A stretch of 64,000 bases of DNA from JANWJE01 sp044326545 (GCA_044326545.1 JBIRBM010000008.1:1-64000); one strand, 5' to 3'; positions 9,054 through 17,644 are shown, numbered from the stretch's first letter. The notes: generated by a model from the letters alone, not told the origin. Numbers and translations are program-made.

Positions 9054-11182
9054 TGAGCAACTCCAATAATTTCTGTAAGCAACCCTTCAGTCTCATTTTC
9101 TAACTTTAAGATATCAGCTTGAATCTCTTCCAAGCTTCTCATCTTGACAGGCTTATAGAAATGCTTTGTAAAGGATATCTCATAGCCGATTTGTGTCTTA
9201 GATTTATCTACCCATGCATCTGATGCGAAAGGCTGGACTTCGCGTTTGAAAAATGCTTCAATGCCGCCTTGCTCAATCAAGGGGACTTGTTCTGTATCCC
9301 GCAGATTGGAATCAGCCTCATATTCGACAACAGATTTCTTTCCATCGATGATGAGTTCATATAATCCTTCAAGCGGATTGGGTGTCACTTTGCCTGGTTT
9401 ATGCACTTTTTTGATTACCTGTTCGGCGTTTTCGTCGATAAGCGCCAGCTCGTTTCGAATTAAGTCTTTACGCTTTTTGGTCAGCTTCAGTTGAGTCTTT
9501 TGAGCATGCTCTTCAACGAGTTCAATGAATTCATTGTAATTATTGAAAGAGGGTACTTTCTTCTTTTTCGTGAAATCGGATATAAATTCCGCCAATTCAG
9601 ATTCCCCCTCCTTGCCACATGTCCTATAAAACTTCGAAAGATTGTCCTCGGACAGATTAACTTTTAGCCTGAGTGGTCTTTCGATGGTAATTTTGGAATA
9701 CCCGAAGGCTTCATTTGGGAAGATCATGGATTGCTCAGTGTCGCGGAAATCGATCAGAAGGTCGCAAATCATCTTCATGTGCTCATCCGAAAATTCGCAA
9801 TTTTTCTTGCCAAGGTTCTTGCGTAGAGGTACATACCAATTGCTGGCGTCGATGAGTTGTACCTTGTCTTTCTTGTGAGGTGGCTTTCGATTCGTTAACA
9901 CCCAAATATAAGTAGCGATGCCGGTGTTGTAGAACATGTTTTCAGGAAGGGCAATAATAGCCTCTAGCCAGTCATTTTCGATAATCCATCGGCGGATGTT
10001 ACTCTCGCCTTGGCCTGCATCCCCCGTGAAGAGAGAAGAGCCGTTATGTACTTGTGCTATACGACTTCCAAGTGGCGTGTGGTTCTTCATTTTCATGAGC
10101 TTATTCACGAGAAACATTAATTGGCCGTCGTTGGAGCGGGTGATCATGGAGAATTCCGGATCAGTTCCATGTTGGACGATAAATCGGGCATCCTTTAGGC
10201 TGCCTTTGCCACCCATACGTTCAAGATCAGTCTTCCAGCTCTTGCCGTAGGGAGGATTAGACAGCATGAAGTCGAACTCCTGTGAGGGAAAAGCGTCTTC
10301 TGAGAGAGTCGAGCCGAATTTGATATTCATTGCCTCTTCCCCTTCGCCTTTTAGGAGAAGGTCTGCTTTACAAATCGCATAGGTTTCAGGCTGGCATTCT
10401 TGGCCATAGAGGTGAGTTGATACTTCTTTACCATGAGCCTTCGAGAGTTCTTGAAGTCTTCCTTCAGCTACAGTCAACATGCCGCCAGTTCCGCAAGCTC
10501 CGTCATAGACGAGATAGGTTCCTGACTGAATTTGATCAGCAATAGGGAGAAAGATCAGGTCGGCCATGAGCTTGACCACATCGCGCGGGGTGAAGTGTTC
10601 TCCGGCTTCTTCGTTATTCTCTTCATTAAAACGGCGAATCAGCTCTTCGAAAATCGTACCCATGGCATGGTTATCAAGGGCTGGTAGCTTTTCGTTGCCA
10701 TTCACATCCATGACAGGCTTGGAACTTAAATTGATCGATGTATCCAGAAATTTCTCAATGATGTGTCCTAGAATATCGCTTTCAACCATGTGTGAGATTT
10801 GATGGCGGAACTTGAATTTATCGAGGATCTCCTGAACGTTAGGTGAAAACCCATCGAGATAGGCTTCGAAATCAGATTTGAGCTGTTGAGACTTTGAGCG
10901 AGCCTTTAGATCTCTTAAAATGAACGGGGAGGTATTGTAAAAAGCTTGACTGGACGCTTGGCATAAAGGCGCATTCTGGTTGGCGATCCCTGCGACATCC
11001 AGTTGCTTTTTCATTTTAAGGACAGCTTCTTTGGTTGGCTCCAAAAGAGCGTCTAGTCTCCTGAGGACAGTCATGGGGAGAATAACATCTGGGTACTTAC
11101 CCCTCTTATAAATATCCCTAAGAACATCGTCTGCGATTCCCCAAATGAAATTAGCTATTGAAGTTTGTGATTGTTGGCTCAT
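9050..11182 (-). CDS. hsdM: Type I DNA methyltransferase subunit
   Basis: HsdM is the adenine-N6 methyltransferase of the type I complex. The N-terminal part has the helical HsdM domain, then F-T-P-R-D-V-V-K-L-M, SAM-binding motif I as D-G-A-C-G-T-G-G (about residue 230) and catalytic motif IV as S-N-P-P-Y-G (about 309), the N-P-P-Y form typical of N6-adenine enzymes. At 710 residues it is longer than the roughly 500-residue short forms; the extra C-terminal part ends in a coiled coil (S-L-E-E-I-Q-A-D-I-L-K-L-E-N-E), as in the longer HsdM class. It overlaps both neighbours by 4 bp, indicating tight translational coupling. Confidence 0.95.
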   Translation of the reverse strand: MSQQSQTSIANFIWGIADDVLRDIYKRGKYPDVILPMTVLRRLDALLEPTKEAVLKMKKQLDVAGIANQNAPLCQASSQAFYNTSPFILRDLKARSKSQQLKSDFEAYLDGFSPNVQEILDKFKFRHQISHMVESDILGHIIEKFLDTSINLSSKPVMDVNGNEKLPALDNHAMGTIFEELIRRFNEENNEEAGEHFTPRDVVKLMADLIFLPIADQIQSGTYLVYDGACGTGGMLTVAEGRLQELSKAHGKEVSTHLYGQECQPETYAICKADLLLKGEGEEAMNIKFGSTLSEDAFPSQEFDFMLSNPPYGKSWKTDLERMGGKGSLKDARFIVQHGTDPEFSMITRSNDGQLMFLVNKLMKMKNHTPLGSRIAQVHNGSSLFTGDAGQGESNIRRWIIENDWLEAIIALPENMFYNTGIATYIWVLTNRKPPHKKDKVQLIDASNWYVPLRKNLGKKNCEFSDEHMKMICDLLIDFRDTEQSMIFPNEAFGYSKITIERPLRLKVNLSEDNLSKFYRTCGKEGESELAEFISDFTKKKKVPSFNNYNEFIELVEEHAQKTQLKLTKKRKDLIRNELALIDENAEQVIKKVHKPGKVTPNPLEGLYELIIDGKKSVVEYEADSNLRDTEQVPLIEQGGIEAFFKREVQPFASDAWVDKSKTQIGYEISFTKHFYKPVKMRSLEEIQADILKLENETEGLLTEIIGVAQ

Positions 11183-12459
11183 TTGGTAGACCTATTTTGT
11201 TTGGCTTTTTTTGATAGATTGTGTTCTTTAATGGTATTGATTTCTTGGATAAGTTGATCGATGTCTACATCAGTTTCTTCTAAAAAGACAGGATTTGCCT
11301 TCAGAGATGCAGAATACATGGATTTTCTATGAAAAAAAAGTTGAGATAAAAGACCGTGTAGCCTCAGTTCTTTAATGTGTTTAGCTACTGTACCGCCATT
11401 CTCGCAAATATTTATAGTTTGGCCTACAGGTTGGGTTAACATAGACTGAATGAAATCTCGTGGCAGTGATTCTTCATAAAATCTGCGAAGATGAATCTTT
11501 TCGGGGGGTAATCCTTCTTTCCAGCTGACTGCTATCCAAAGATTGTTGCTGTCTTCTAATGATAATTTTAGACTGTAAATTTTAGGTGTGGAGGTCGTAT
11601 TAAGAGATTCGTTTTTGGTAATCGAAGCAGATTCTTGAAATAGAATAATTTCGTTAAGAAGTATTTCAATGTAGTCGACAAACCTTTTCCTAACAAAAAA
11701 TAATTTTTTTTCTGAATGGATAGGGTTTTTGAGGTCTTGCATATCCCTCCATTCTACATACTCTTGAATTTGGTCGTTATTTTTGAAATCTTTTTTTTGG
11801 GTATTCCACGCACATTCAGCCCTCAATAATTTATCAAATACAGCCCAAGGTTCTGAGCAAGTCTTCCAATCTGAAAGTTGGTCGATTTGAGATAGTTCAT
11901 TTATCAAGGGGTCAAATTTGAAATATTCAATTTGAAAACCATTAGTATGTCCTATTACTTTCTTAGAATGTTCTTTTACTTTTGTTATCTTTGCAAACGG
12001 TTGAATGATTTTGTTATTGCCTAGTTTTAAAATAATGTGAAACAATTTTTTTAATTGGTTTGCATAATTTTTGTAGAACCCGAAATTGTTTGGAGATTTT
12101 TCAATTATCAAAAAACTTTCCATGTAGCCTATACAGGTTGCAATTTCCGAATTTCCGGTAAGCATTTGGATTTCTAGTTTAGCTCTTATGGATTTGTAAA
12201 TCTTTTCTAGAAGAGTGGAAGTTTTCGTTTGATAGTCGAACAATTTGCTTTTATATGCTTCTTTTTCTTCAATCCATTTTTCATATAAAAGCTTGATTTC
12301 AAGCGACTTCTTGAACAGGGGAGCAAAATTTCGCGTTATTATTCTAAAGAAAGTGATATCAGATTTGCTTTTCTCTAACTCTTCATAGAAAAATGCAAAG
12401 GGCTTGAGTTTTTCTTTAAGCACCTCGTGATAGCGTTTTCGATCCATATGCGCATTCAT
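11179..12459 (-). CDS. Unrecognised first gene of the hsd operon
   Basis: This 426-residue protein starts the restriction-modification operon and overlaps hsdM by 4 bp, so it is almost certainly co-expressed with it. I do not recognise a family. The N-terminal two thirds are helical and Lys-rich. The C-terminal quarter (about residues 340-400), with N-G-G-T-V-A-K-H-I-K-E-L-R-L-H-G-L-L-S, could be a winged-helix DNA-binding unit: a short helix, a recognition-like helix and a following strand pair. No nuclease, ATPase or membrane motif is visible. A regulator, an anti-restriction partner or an additional defence factor are all possible. Two near ATGs (12459 and 12447) could start it. Confidence 0.55.
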   Translation of the reverse strand: MNAHMDRKRYHEVLKEKLKPFAFFYEELEKSKSDITFFRIITRNFAPLFKKSLEIKLLYEKWIEEKEAYKSKLFDYQTKTSTLLEKIYKSIRAKLEIQMLTGNSEIATCIGYMESFLIIEKSPNNFGFYKNYANQLKKLFHIILKLGNNKIIQPFAKITKVKEHSKKVIGHTNGFQIEYFKFDPLINELSQIDQLSDWKTCSEPWAVFDKLLRAECAWNTQKKDFKNNDQIQEYVEWRDMQDLKNPIHSEKKLFFVRKRFVDYIEILLNEIILFQESASITKNESLNTTSTPKIYSLKLSLEDSNNLWIAVSWKEGLPPEKIHLRRFYEESLPRDFIQSMLTQPVGQTINICENGGTVAKHIKELRLHGLLSQLFFHRKSMYSASLKANPVFLEETDVDIDQLIQEINTIKEHNLSKKAKQNRSTK

Positions 12460-12636
12460 TTTCTTTCAACCTTACAAAACCTTTCAAAAGGATAACATTT
12501 TTAAGGCTGAATTTCTAGAGAAAAAATCATTTTCAGCAAAGTGTCAAAAAATATTATCAACTTCTGTTTCTTTCCAAAAATTACTAATTATTTCTGATCT
12601 CGGGTGTTTGATTTTTAAAAAATTTACCATGAGGTC

Positions 12637-12813
12637 ATGAAACGAAAACAAAATTCAAATCTCCAAATCAAAGAAAAAGTTGAGGCTAATCGGTCTTCTC
12701 CACTTTTGGATTTTTTTTCGCTGCTTTACCGAATTGATCGAAAAAACAAAGAACAAACTAGGGGGGTTAATGAAGATAAAAAAGGTAGAAATTGTTCCTG
12801 TCAAACCAAATAA
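12637..12813 (+). CDS. Possible 58-residue protein upstream of spoVG-like gene
   Basis: A short frame begins at ATG 12637, just after GAGG, and stops at 12811-12813, overlapping the start of the SpoVG-like gene. The sequence is strongly basic with an amphipathic middle (S-P-L-L-D-F-F-S-L-L-Y-R-I-D-R-K) that looks like a real helix and not random coding. It leads the replication module, so a small regulator or coupling peptide is plausible. No family is recognised, and the Shine-Dalgarno spacing is only 3 bases. Confidence 0.3.
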   Translation: MKRKQNSNLQIKEKVEANRSSPLLDFFSLLYRIDRKNKEQTRGVNEDKKGRNCSCQTK

Positions 12814-13033
12814 CGGGCTGATTGGTTTTGCCCATCTTCTTTTCGAAGAAGGTCTTTACCTTGGTTCAATCGGCATTTTTAAAAGATTAGATGGCAGTGG
12901 TTTTCGATTGACTTATCCAACCAGAAAAATTGGAGACGTAGAGATTGCTATTTTCCATCCTATAACCAAAGAGTGCAGCAAGAATTTTGAACTAGTTGTT
13001 TTTGAAGAGGCAGAGAAGGTGTTTGGATCGTAA
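12770..13033 (+). CDS. SpoVG-family protein
   Basis: The 87-residue protein starting at 12770 matches the SpoVG fold: M-K-I-K-K-V-E-I-V-P-V, a central G-S-I-G-I-F-K-R-L-D strand-turn, the conserved F-R-L-T-Y-P-T-R-K motif and a final H-P-I-T segment. SpoVG proteins bind nucleic acid and act as regulators in Firmicutes and spirochaetes; small SpoVG-like genes also occur on mobile elements next to replication genes. This start was chosen because AGGGGGG sits just upstream; a longer open frame from 12680 would add 30 residues with no counterpart in the family. It is followed after 27 bp by the primase-ATPase and is probably co-transcribed with it. Confidence 0.8.
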   Translation: MKIKKVEIVPVKPNNGLIGFAHLLFEEGLYLGSIGIFKRLDGSGFRLTYPTRKIGDVEIAIFHPITKECSKNFELVVFEEAEKVFGS

Positions 13034-13060
13034 TTTTTTATTATGAAAGAGGTAGAAAAA

Positions 13061-14761
13061 ATGTATATCAGTGATTTTTTGGATAAAATAGAAGCAAAAA
13101 CCGGGATTCGCCCGAAGAGAGGGAATGGCGGATATATCTCTTGCTGTCCAGCCCATGATGATCAAAATCCTAGTCTTTCTATTTCAGAAGGAAACGGTGG
13201 TAAAGTATTACTTCATTGCTTTGCGGGATGCACTATTGATGAAATTTGTAAAGCTTGTGATTTAAGTATAAGTGATTTGTTCTCTAAGCAATCCGAGAAA
13301 GCTTGCAGAATAGAATACCCATACAAAGATGCCCAAGGAAATATTCTTTTTAAAAAAATAAGGCTCGAACCTGGAGTCAGTGGAAATAGAAAAAGCTTCT
13401 TTTGGGAAAGGCTAGATGAAAAAGGCAAGAGCGTCAAAAACTTGAAAGGTTGTGAGAAAGTACTTTATCGACTGCCTGAACTTCTAAGCGGTATCTCAGC
13501 AAACAAAACTATCTTTCTTGCTGAGGGCGAAAAAGATGTTGATAGTCTAGTTAGTAGAGGGCTTATAGGCACTACAAGCGGGGAATCTCTTTTTTGGTCA
13601 AAGGATTTTACGGAGATTTTGCACGAGGCAGATGTGATTATTCTGTATGACATGGACAAAACAGGGATGCAGAGAAGAGACTTACTTTGCCAAGAGCTTT
13701 ATGAAAAGGTAAAGCGACTGCGAGTGGTAAATTTGCCGGGTTTAAAATATCAAGACTCTCATGGACCAGATGTGACTGATTGGCTTGCTCAAGGGCATAC
13801 AATTGAAGATCTGTTAAAGATCGTTAACAATACGCCTAATTTTCTTCCTAAAAATGAGAAGGCAATTCGTGTCATATCACTAAATGACTTTTTACAAATG
13901 CAATTCCCTGAACGAGAGAATATTTTATCGCCATTTCTTCCGGAACAGGGATTATGCATGATCTATGCAAAAAGAGGTATTGGAAAGACTCATATTGCTT
14001 TAGGAATTGCTTATGCTGTCGCGATTGGTGGGAGCTTTTTGAAATGGTTTGCCTTAACGCCAAGAAAAGTTCTTTATATTGATGGAGAAATGCCTGCGAG
14101 CGTTATGCAGGAAAGATTGAAAAAGCTATCTTTAATGTATGATACACCCCTACCAAATAGTGAATACTTTCGCCTAATCACACCAGATTTACAAGATGAT
14201 TCTCTGCCCGACTTGTCCACAAAAGCGGGACAAGCAATGGTAGAGGAGGCTATGGGCGACAGTGAGCTTTTAATTCTAGATAACATATCGTCTCTTTTTC
14301 GAAGCATCGAAGAAAACGATGCTGATAGCTGGCAAGAAATTCAAGAATGGTTGCTTCGCCTTCGACGAAAAGGTAAATCTGTTATTTTAGTGCATCATGC
14401 AGGCAAAAGCGGATCTCAAAGAGGAAGTAGCAAAAAAGAAGATATTCTTGATGTAGTAATAGTTTTGAAACATGCTCAAGGCTATCAACAGAGCCAAGGA
14501 GCAAGCTTTGATATAATTTTTGAGAAAACGAGGCATTTTACCGGCGATGATGCCGAATCATTTCATGTTGAGTTAAAGGAGCTGAATGATGGGCAACTGA
14601 TGTGGGAAATCAGTGGCTCGCCGATAAGCGAAGAAGTTGTAATAGTAGCTAATGCAGTCAAAGAGCGTCTTTCTATAAAAGAAATTATGGAGAAAACTGG
14701 ATATACAAAATCTCAGGTAGAGACAAGGAAGAAAAAAGCTCAAGGCATGGGGCTGATATAA
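13061..14761 (+). CDS. CHC2/TOPRIM/RepA-like ATPase replication protein
   Basis: This looks like an element-encoded primase-helicase for plasmid or phage-type replication. From the N-terminus it has a CHC2-like zinc finger (C-C-P-A-H-D-D and H-C-F-A-G-C), a TOPRIM-like segment (A-E-G-E-K-D-V-D and L-Y-D-M-D-K-T-G, about residues 150-215), and a RecA/RepA-like ATPase (A-K-R-G-I-G-K-T-H Walker A near residue 305, L-L-I-L-D-N-I Walker B near 405). The C-terminus has a helix-turn-helix-like tail (I-K-E-I-M-E-K-T-G-Y-T-K-S-Q-V). The start at 13061 has AGAGG eight bases upstream; an ATG at 13043 is in frame but lacks such a site. It implies that the island can replicate autonomously when excised, or descends from such an element. 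Confidence 0.85.
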   Translation: MYISDFLDKIEAKTGIRPKRGNGGYISCCPAHDDQNPSLSISEGNGGKVLLHCFAGCTIDEICKACDLSISDLFSKQSEKACRIEYPYKDAQGNILFKKIRLEPGVSGNRKSFFWERLDEKGKSVKNLKGCEKVLYRLPELLSGISANKTIFLAEGEKDVDSLVSRGLIGTTSGESLFWSKDFTEILHEADVIILYDMDKTGMQRRDLLCQELYEKVKRLRVVNLPGLKYQDSHGPDVTDWLAQGHTIEDLLKIVNNTPNFLPKNEKAIRVISLNDFLQMQFPERENILSPFLPEQGLCMIYAKRGIGKTHIALGIAYAVAIGGSFLKWFALTPRKVLYIDGEMPASVMQERLKKLSLMYDTPLPNSEYFRLITPDLQDDSLPDLSTKAGQAMVEEAMGDSELLILDNISSLFRSIEENDADSWQEIQEWLLRLRRKGKSVILVHHAGKSGSQRGSSKKEDILDVVIVLKHAQGYQQSQGASFDIIFEKTRHFTGDDAESFHVELKELNDGQLMWEISGSPISEEVVIVANAVKERLSIKEIMEKTGYTKSQVETRKKKAQGMGLI

Positions 14762-14771
14762 ACACTGAGTC

Positions 14772-14816
14772 TTTTCTGATTTCTGATTTCCCTATAGGAA
14801 TCGGAAAATCGGAAAA
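14772..14816. terminator. Hairpin after the replication gene
   Basis: The 79-bp gap after the ATPase gene holds an imperfect inverted repeat, TTTTCTGATTTCTGATTTCC against GGAATCGGAAAATCGGAAAA, with a CTATA loop. The left arm is itself a short tandem (TTCTGAT twice). A terminator or a processing hairpin between the replication gene and the next gene is likely. There is no long T-run, so intrinsic termination is not certain. Confidence 0.4.
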
Positions 14817-14840
14817 AATAAATAATTAGGAGCCAACGAT

Positions 14841-15314
14841 ATGACAAGTATTAGGCAAATTAATGCTAACCAACGTAATAGTTTGAAGTCTACAGGTCCG
14901 AACACAGATGCAGGAAAAGTCATTGTGGGTCAAAATGCGCTGAAACATGGTATTTTGTCTGCTAAAGTGCCTATTAGTGAACAGGAGAGAGAAGAATTCA
15001 ACAGTTTTGAATCATATTTTAAGGCTTATTTAATACCAAATGGCCCTTTGGAGGAGATGTTATGCGATCGCATTACTTCAACGGTTTGGCGTCTTCGAAG
15101 AATTGTTCATATTGAAAGCTTAATGTTGGAAAAAGCGATAAATAATGATTGGAAAAATGGCACATACGAAGAAGTTTTTGAAGGTTTTTCAGGGCAAGCC
15201 ATGACAATTCTTTCGCGTTATGAAAAGACTCTTGAAAATAGTTTATTTAAAGCTTTGCGGCAACTGCGCGAGATCAAGGGAGATTTTAACATATCAGTTG
15301 TTCTAACTTTGTAA
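14841..15314 (+). CDS. Small mobile-element protein of unknown function
   Basis: The 157-residue protein opens with R-Q-I-N-A-N-Q-R-N-S-L-K-S-T-G-P and continues G-K-V-I-V-G-Q-N-A-L-K-H-G-I-L-S. This N-terminal signature (a short N-A-x-K-S-T-G-P then a N-A-x-x-H-G-L) is familiar from many uncharacterised bacterial proteins found singly or on integrated elements; no function is established that I know of. The remainder is helical (W-R-L-R-R-I, R-Y-E-K-T-L-E-N-S-L). A clear AGGAG precedes the ATG. It lies between the replication and integration modules and is probably element cargo. Confidence 0.6.
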   Translation: MTSIRQINANQRNSLKSTGPNTDAGKVIVGQNALKHGILSAKVPISEQEREEFNSFESYFKAYLIPNGPLEEMLCDRITSTVWRLRRIVHIESLMLEKAINNDWKNGTYEEVFEGFSGQAMTILSRYEKTLENSLFKALRQLREIKGDFNISVVLTL

Positions 15315-15449
15315 AATTGGGTTTGTTTCGCAAAACACAAGCTTTTGTTGTTGTATTGTCTTGTAGTCTTTGGTAATGTTTTGGACTAATCGTCTATGGG
15401 TTTGTGTTGATGCTATTTCTAATTTTTATAAGAACTAAAAGGAACCAAA

Positions 15450-15650
15450 GTGAAGAGAATCGATGAATACATGCGAATTAAAGAAGCGGCTGCATTTCTC
15501 GGAGTAACCCCAAACACCCTACGAAATTGGGAAAAAGAAAATAAAATCAAAGTTTATCGTAATCCGCAAAATAGCTATCGCCTTTATAAAAAAGAAGATT
15601 TAGAGCAGTTACTTAATAAAATTGAGCCTTCCTTAGAAGTGTCAAAATGA
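15450..15650 (+). CDS. Helix-turn-helix (MerR/excisionase-like) protein
   Basis: This 66-residue protein has a typical helix-turn-helix of the MerR/excisionase group: M-R-I-K-E-A-A-A-F-L-G-V-T-P-N-T-L-R-N-W-E, followed by a wing-like N-P-Q-N-S-Y-R-L-Y-K-K-E-D-L. It starts with GTG at 15450, supported by AAAAGGA six bases upstream. Its stop overlaps the recombinase ATG by 4 bp, so the two are translated together. In IS607-type elements a similar DNA-binding domain is fused to a serine recombinase; here it is a separate protein and may act as recombination directionality factor or as a regulator of the recombinase. Confidence 0.8.
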   Translation: MKRIDEYMRIKEAAAFLGVTPNTLRNWEKENKIKVYRNPQNSYRLYKKEDLEQLLNKIEPSLEVSK

Positions 15651-17143
15651 AAGCCGTTATTTTCGCTCGTGTATCTAGTAAAGAACAGGAAGAGGGACAA
15701 TCTATCCCTTCCCAAGTTAGACGTTTGACTGAATATGCTATTAGAAAAGATCTTCAGATCGAAAACACCTTTCAAATCACCGAATCTTCTACAAAAGAGA
15801 CTCGGAAACAGTTTGATGCCGTCATTTCTTTAATAAGAAAATCAAAGCAACCTATTGCTTTGATAACCGACACAGTTGATAGGCTTCAAAGAAGTTTCAG
15901 GGAAACACCTCTTCTTGATGAACTCCGAAGAGCGGGAAAGCTTGAATTGCATTTTCTTCGTGAAGGATTGATTATCGATAAAAATTCGAATAGCGCTCAG
16001 ATTCTACAATGGAACATTGGCGTTCTATTTTCAGAGAGCTATGTGCTTCAGCTTAGCGATAATGTTAAGCGCAGCAAGGAGCAAAGTGTAAGAAATGGCG
16101 AATGGATTACCAAAGCGCCTTTCGGCTACAAGAATATAACATTGCCAACAGGCAAGAAGATAATTGAAGTTGACCAGGCTAATGCTCCCTTTGTTATTAA
16201 AATGTTTGAAATGTACGCAACAGGTGTTCATTCATTTCAAACTGTTGCTGATGAAATGAATAAGCTAGGAATGTTAAACGCTGTAGGAAATCCCATTGGC
16301 GCCAGTCGGATTGAGATTACCCTGAAAAATCCTTTCTATTATGGCATTATGCGGGTTAAGGGTGAATTCTATCCTCATAAGTATCCTCCTCTAATATCCG
16401 AATGGCTGTTTGACCAAGCGCAAGACGTTATGGCGGGTCATCACAAGGCTCCAGTTCACTACGCGGGCCATCCTATTCTTTTTAGAGGGTTAATTACCTG
16501 TGAGCATTGTGGATGCACGGCAACAGGTGATATTAAAAAGAAAAAATATATCTACTACAGCTGCAATAATTCGAAGCGGACTTGTAAAAAAATTTGGACA
16601 CGAGAGGAACACCTTCTTGCTCCACTTCTTCAATATTTTGATAGGATTCGTCTAACCGACGCTCAAATAGAAAGTGTTGTAGCTTCCTTAAAGCATTCTT
16701 ATGCCCATGAGCAAGAATTTTTTAAGCATTCGCAAGAAACTTTACGAAAAGAACTGGATCAAATTCAAAGCCGACTTTCCAAACTCATTGATATGCATTT
16801 AGATGGAGGTATAGATTCCGAAACCTATCACCTTAAATTGGAAGAAGATAAGAAACGTCAAAGAGAGATTACGGCGGAAATGAAGGCGCATGTCAACGCA
16901 GATGAGACTTGTTTGATTACGGCGAAGACGGTATTGGATTTGGCTAAACGAGCGAAAGAAATCTTTATAAGTTCGAACATGCCTGAAAAACAGCAATTGT
17001 TGAATTTCGTCTTTTTGAACTTGAAATTGGATGGGAAAAAGCTGGTAGTGACATTGCGAGAGCCGTTTTTGACCCTATGTGCAATGTCACATCAACCAGC
17101 GAATCTCCGGAAGAAGGATTCGAACCTACGACCAACGGATTAA
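15647..17143 (+). CDS. Large serine recombinase (site-specific integrase)
   Basis: This 498-residue protein is the integrase of the island. The N-terminal resolvase domain shows A-V-I-F-A-R-V-S-S-K-E-Q, with the catalytic serine in R-V-S-S, and a later D-T-V-D-R-L-Q-R-S-F. The recombinase domain follows (A-P-F-G-Y-K, around residue 163), then the zinc-ribbon domain with C-E-H-C-G-C and C-N-N-S-K-R-T-C (residues about 285-310) and a coiled-coil arm (residues about 350-400). The last 13 codons and the stop are encoded by the antisense strand of the tRNA-Asn gene, which marks the insertion site. Serine integrases rarely use tRNA genes compared with tyrosine integrases. It is co-translated with the helix-turn-helix gene. 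Confidence 0.93.
   Translation: MKAVIFARVSSKEQEEGQSIPSQVRRLTEYAIRKDLQIENTFQITESSTKETRKQFDAVISLIRKSKQPIALITDTVDRLQRSFRETPLLDELRRAGKLELHFLREGLIIDKNSNSAQILQWNIGVLFSESYVLQLSDNVKRSKEQSVRNGEWITKAPFGYKNITLPTGKKIIEVDQANAPFVIKMFEMYATGVHSFQTVADEMNKLGMLNAVGNPIGASRIEITLKNPFYYGIMRVKGEFYPHKYPPLISEWLFDQAQDVMAGHHKAPVHYAGHPILFRGLITCEHCGCTATGDIKKKKYIYYSCNNSKRTCKKIWTREEHLLAPLLQYFDRIRLTDAQIESVVASLKHSYAHEQEFFKHSQETLRKELDQIQSRLSKLIDMHLDGGIDSETYHLKLEEDKKRQREITAEMKAHVNADETCLITAKTVLDLAKRAKEIFISSNMPEKQQLLNFVFLNLKLDGKKLVVTLREPFLTLCAMSHQPANLRKKDSNLRPTD
17105..17143. other. Likely attachment site half (island-tRNA junction)
   Basis: The 3' end of tRNA-Asn and the 3' end of the recombinase gene occupy the same bases. The recombinase residues N-L-R-K-K-D-S-N-L-R-P-T-D come from the complement of the tRNA acceptor, T-arm, variable loop and anticodon stem, and its TAA stop overlaps the anticodon triplet by two bases. 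The island therefore lies against the 3' side of the tRNA, with the attachment core somewhere in or near this stretch. The matching copy at the other end is not in the window. Confidence 0.55.
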
Positions 17144-17176
17144 CAGTCCGCTGCTCTACCGCTGAGCTATTCCGGA
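17105..17176 (-). tRNA. tRNA-Asn (anticodon GTT)
   Basis: On the minus strand a 72-nt cloverleaf reads TCCGGAATAGCTCAGC at the 5' end with acceptor stem TCCGGAA pairing with TTCCGGA, a D-arm with GCTC/GAGC, an anticodon arm GCGGA-CTGTTAA-TCCGT giving GTT (Asn), and a T-arm with TTCGAAT. No CCA is encoded. The T-stem GTAGG/CCTTC contains one T-T mismatch, unusual for a functional tRNA and possibly a trace of recombination at the island junction. Confidence 0.93.
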
Positions 17177-17644
17177 ATAATCAAGAAACCATCTTAATTG
17201 AAGTTTGAATTTTAGTGCAATCCTTTTTTTTGTTTTTTATTTGATCGCGGTCGCTTTTTTAAAGAGAGAGGTTCTAAGGGGGTGTCTAATCAAGTATAGC
17301 TGCTTACAGCTTAAGTGAAAGCTCCAGTGGTTGAGAAATGGAAGGCCGGTGAGTCTTCTAAATATTTGAGAGTGGTCATTAGACAATTAGAGGACATCAG
17401 TTTATCGGAGACAATCGTTTTAAATTTTACAATCAGCTATAGTACAGCTGAATAACGCTTCACTGTGTAAAAAAATTCCTCAACATCACTTTTTCAGGGT
17501 AAAATCTCTCTTAAAAACAAGGTGATTGGGCGGGTGTTGTCATGAATATTGGAGCGGAGATATGCGAGAGAGAGCGTGATTTGAGATGCCCACAAACGTC
17601 AAAAAAATATGAAGAGAGGTTGTTATTTGAAAAAGGATAAATTC
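17177..17644. other. Gene-free region beside the island
   Basis: This stretch between tRNA-Asn and the SDR gene shows no convincing gene. It starts with a T-rich tract. It contains TGTCTAAT (17283-17290) and its inverted copy ATTAGACA (17378-17385), framing 103 bp that could be a decayed insertion element, with a 47-codon GTG-initiated frame from 17320 that has no recognisable family. A longer SDR reading frame from ATG 17609 runs through the last part. Confidence 0.3.

Noticed and set aside
17320..17463. GTG-started 47-codon frame after tRNA-Asn
   Set aside because: Short, without a family match or a good ribosome site; more likely noise inside a decayed element.
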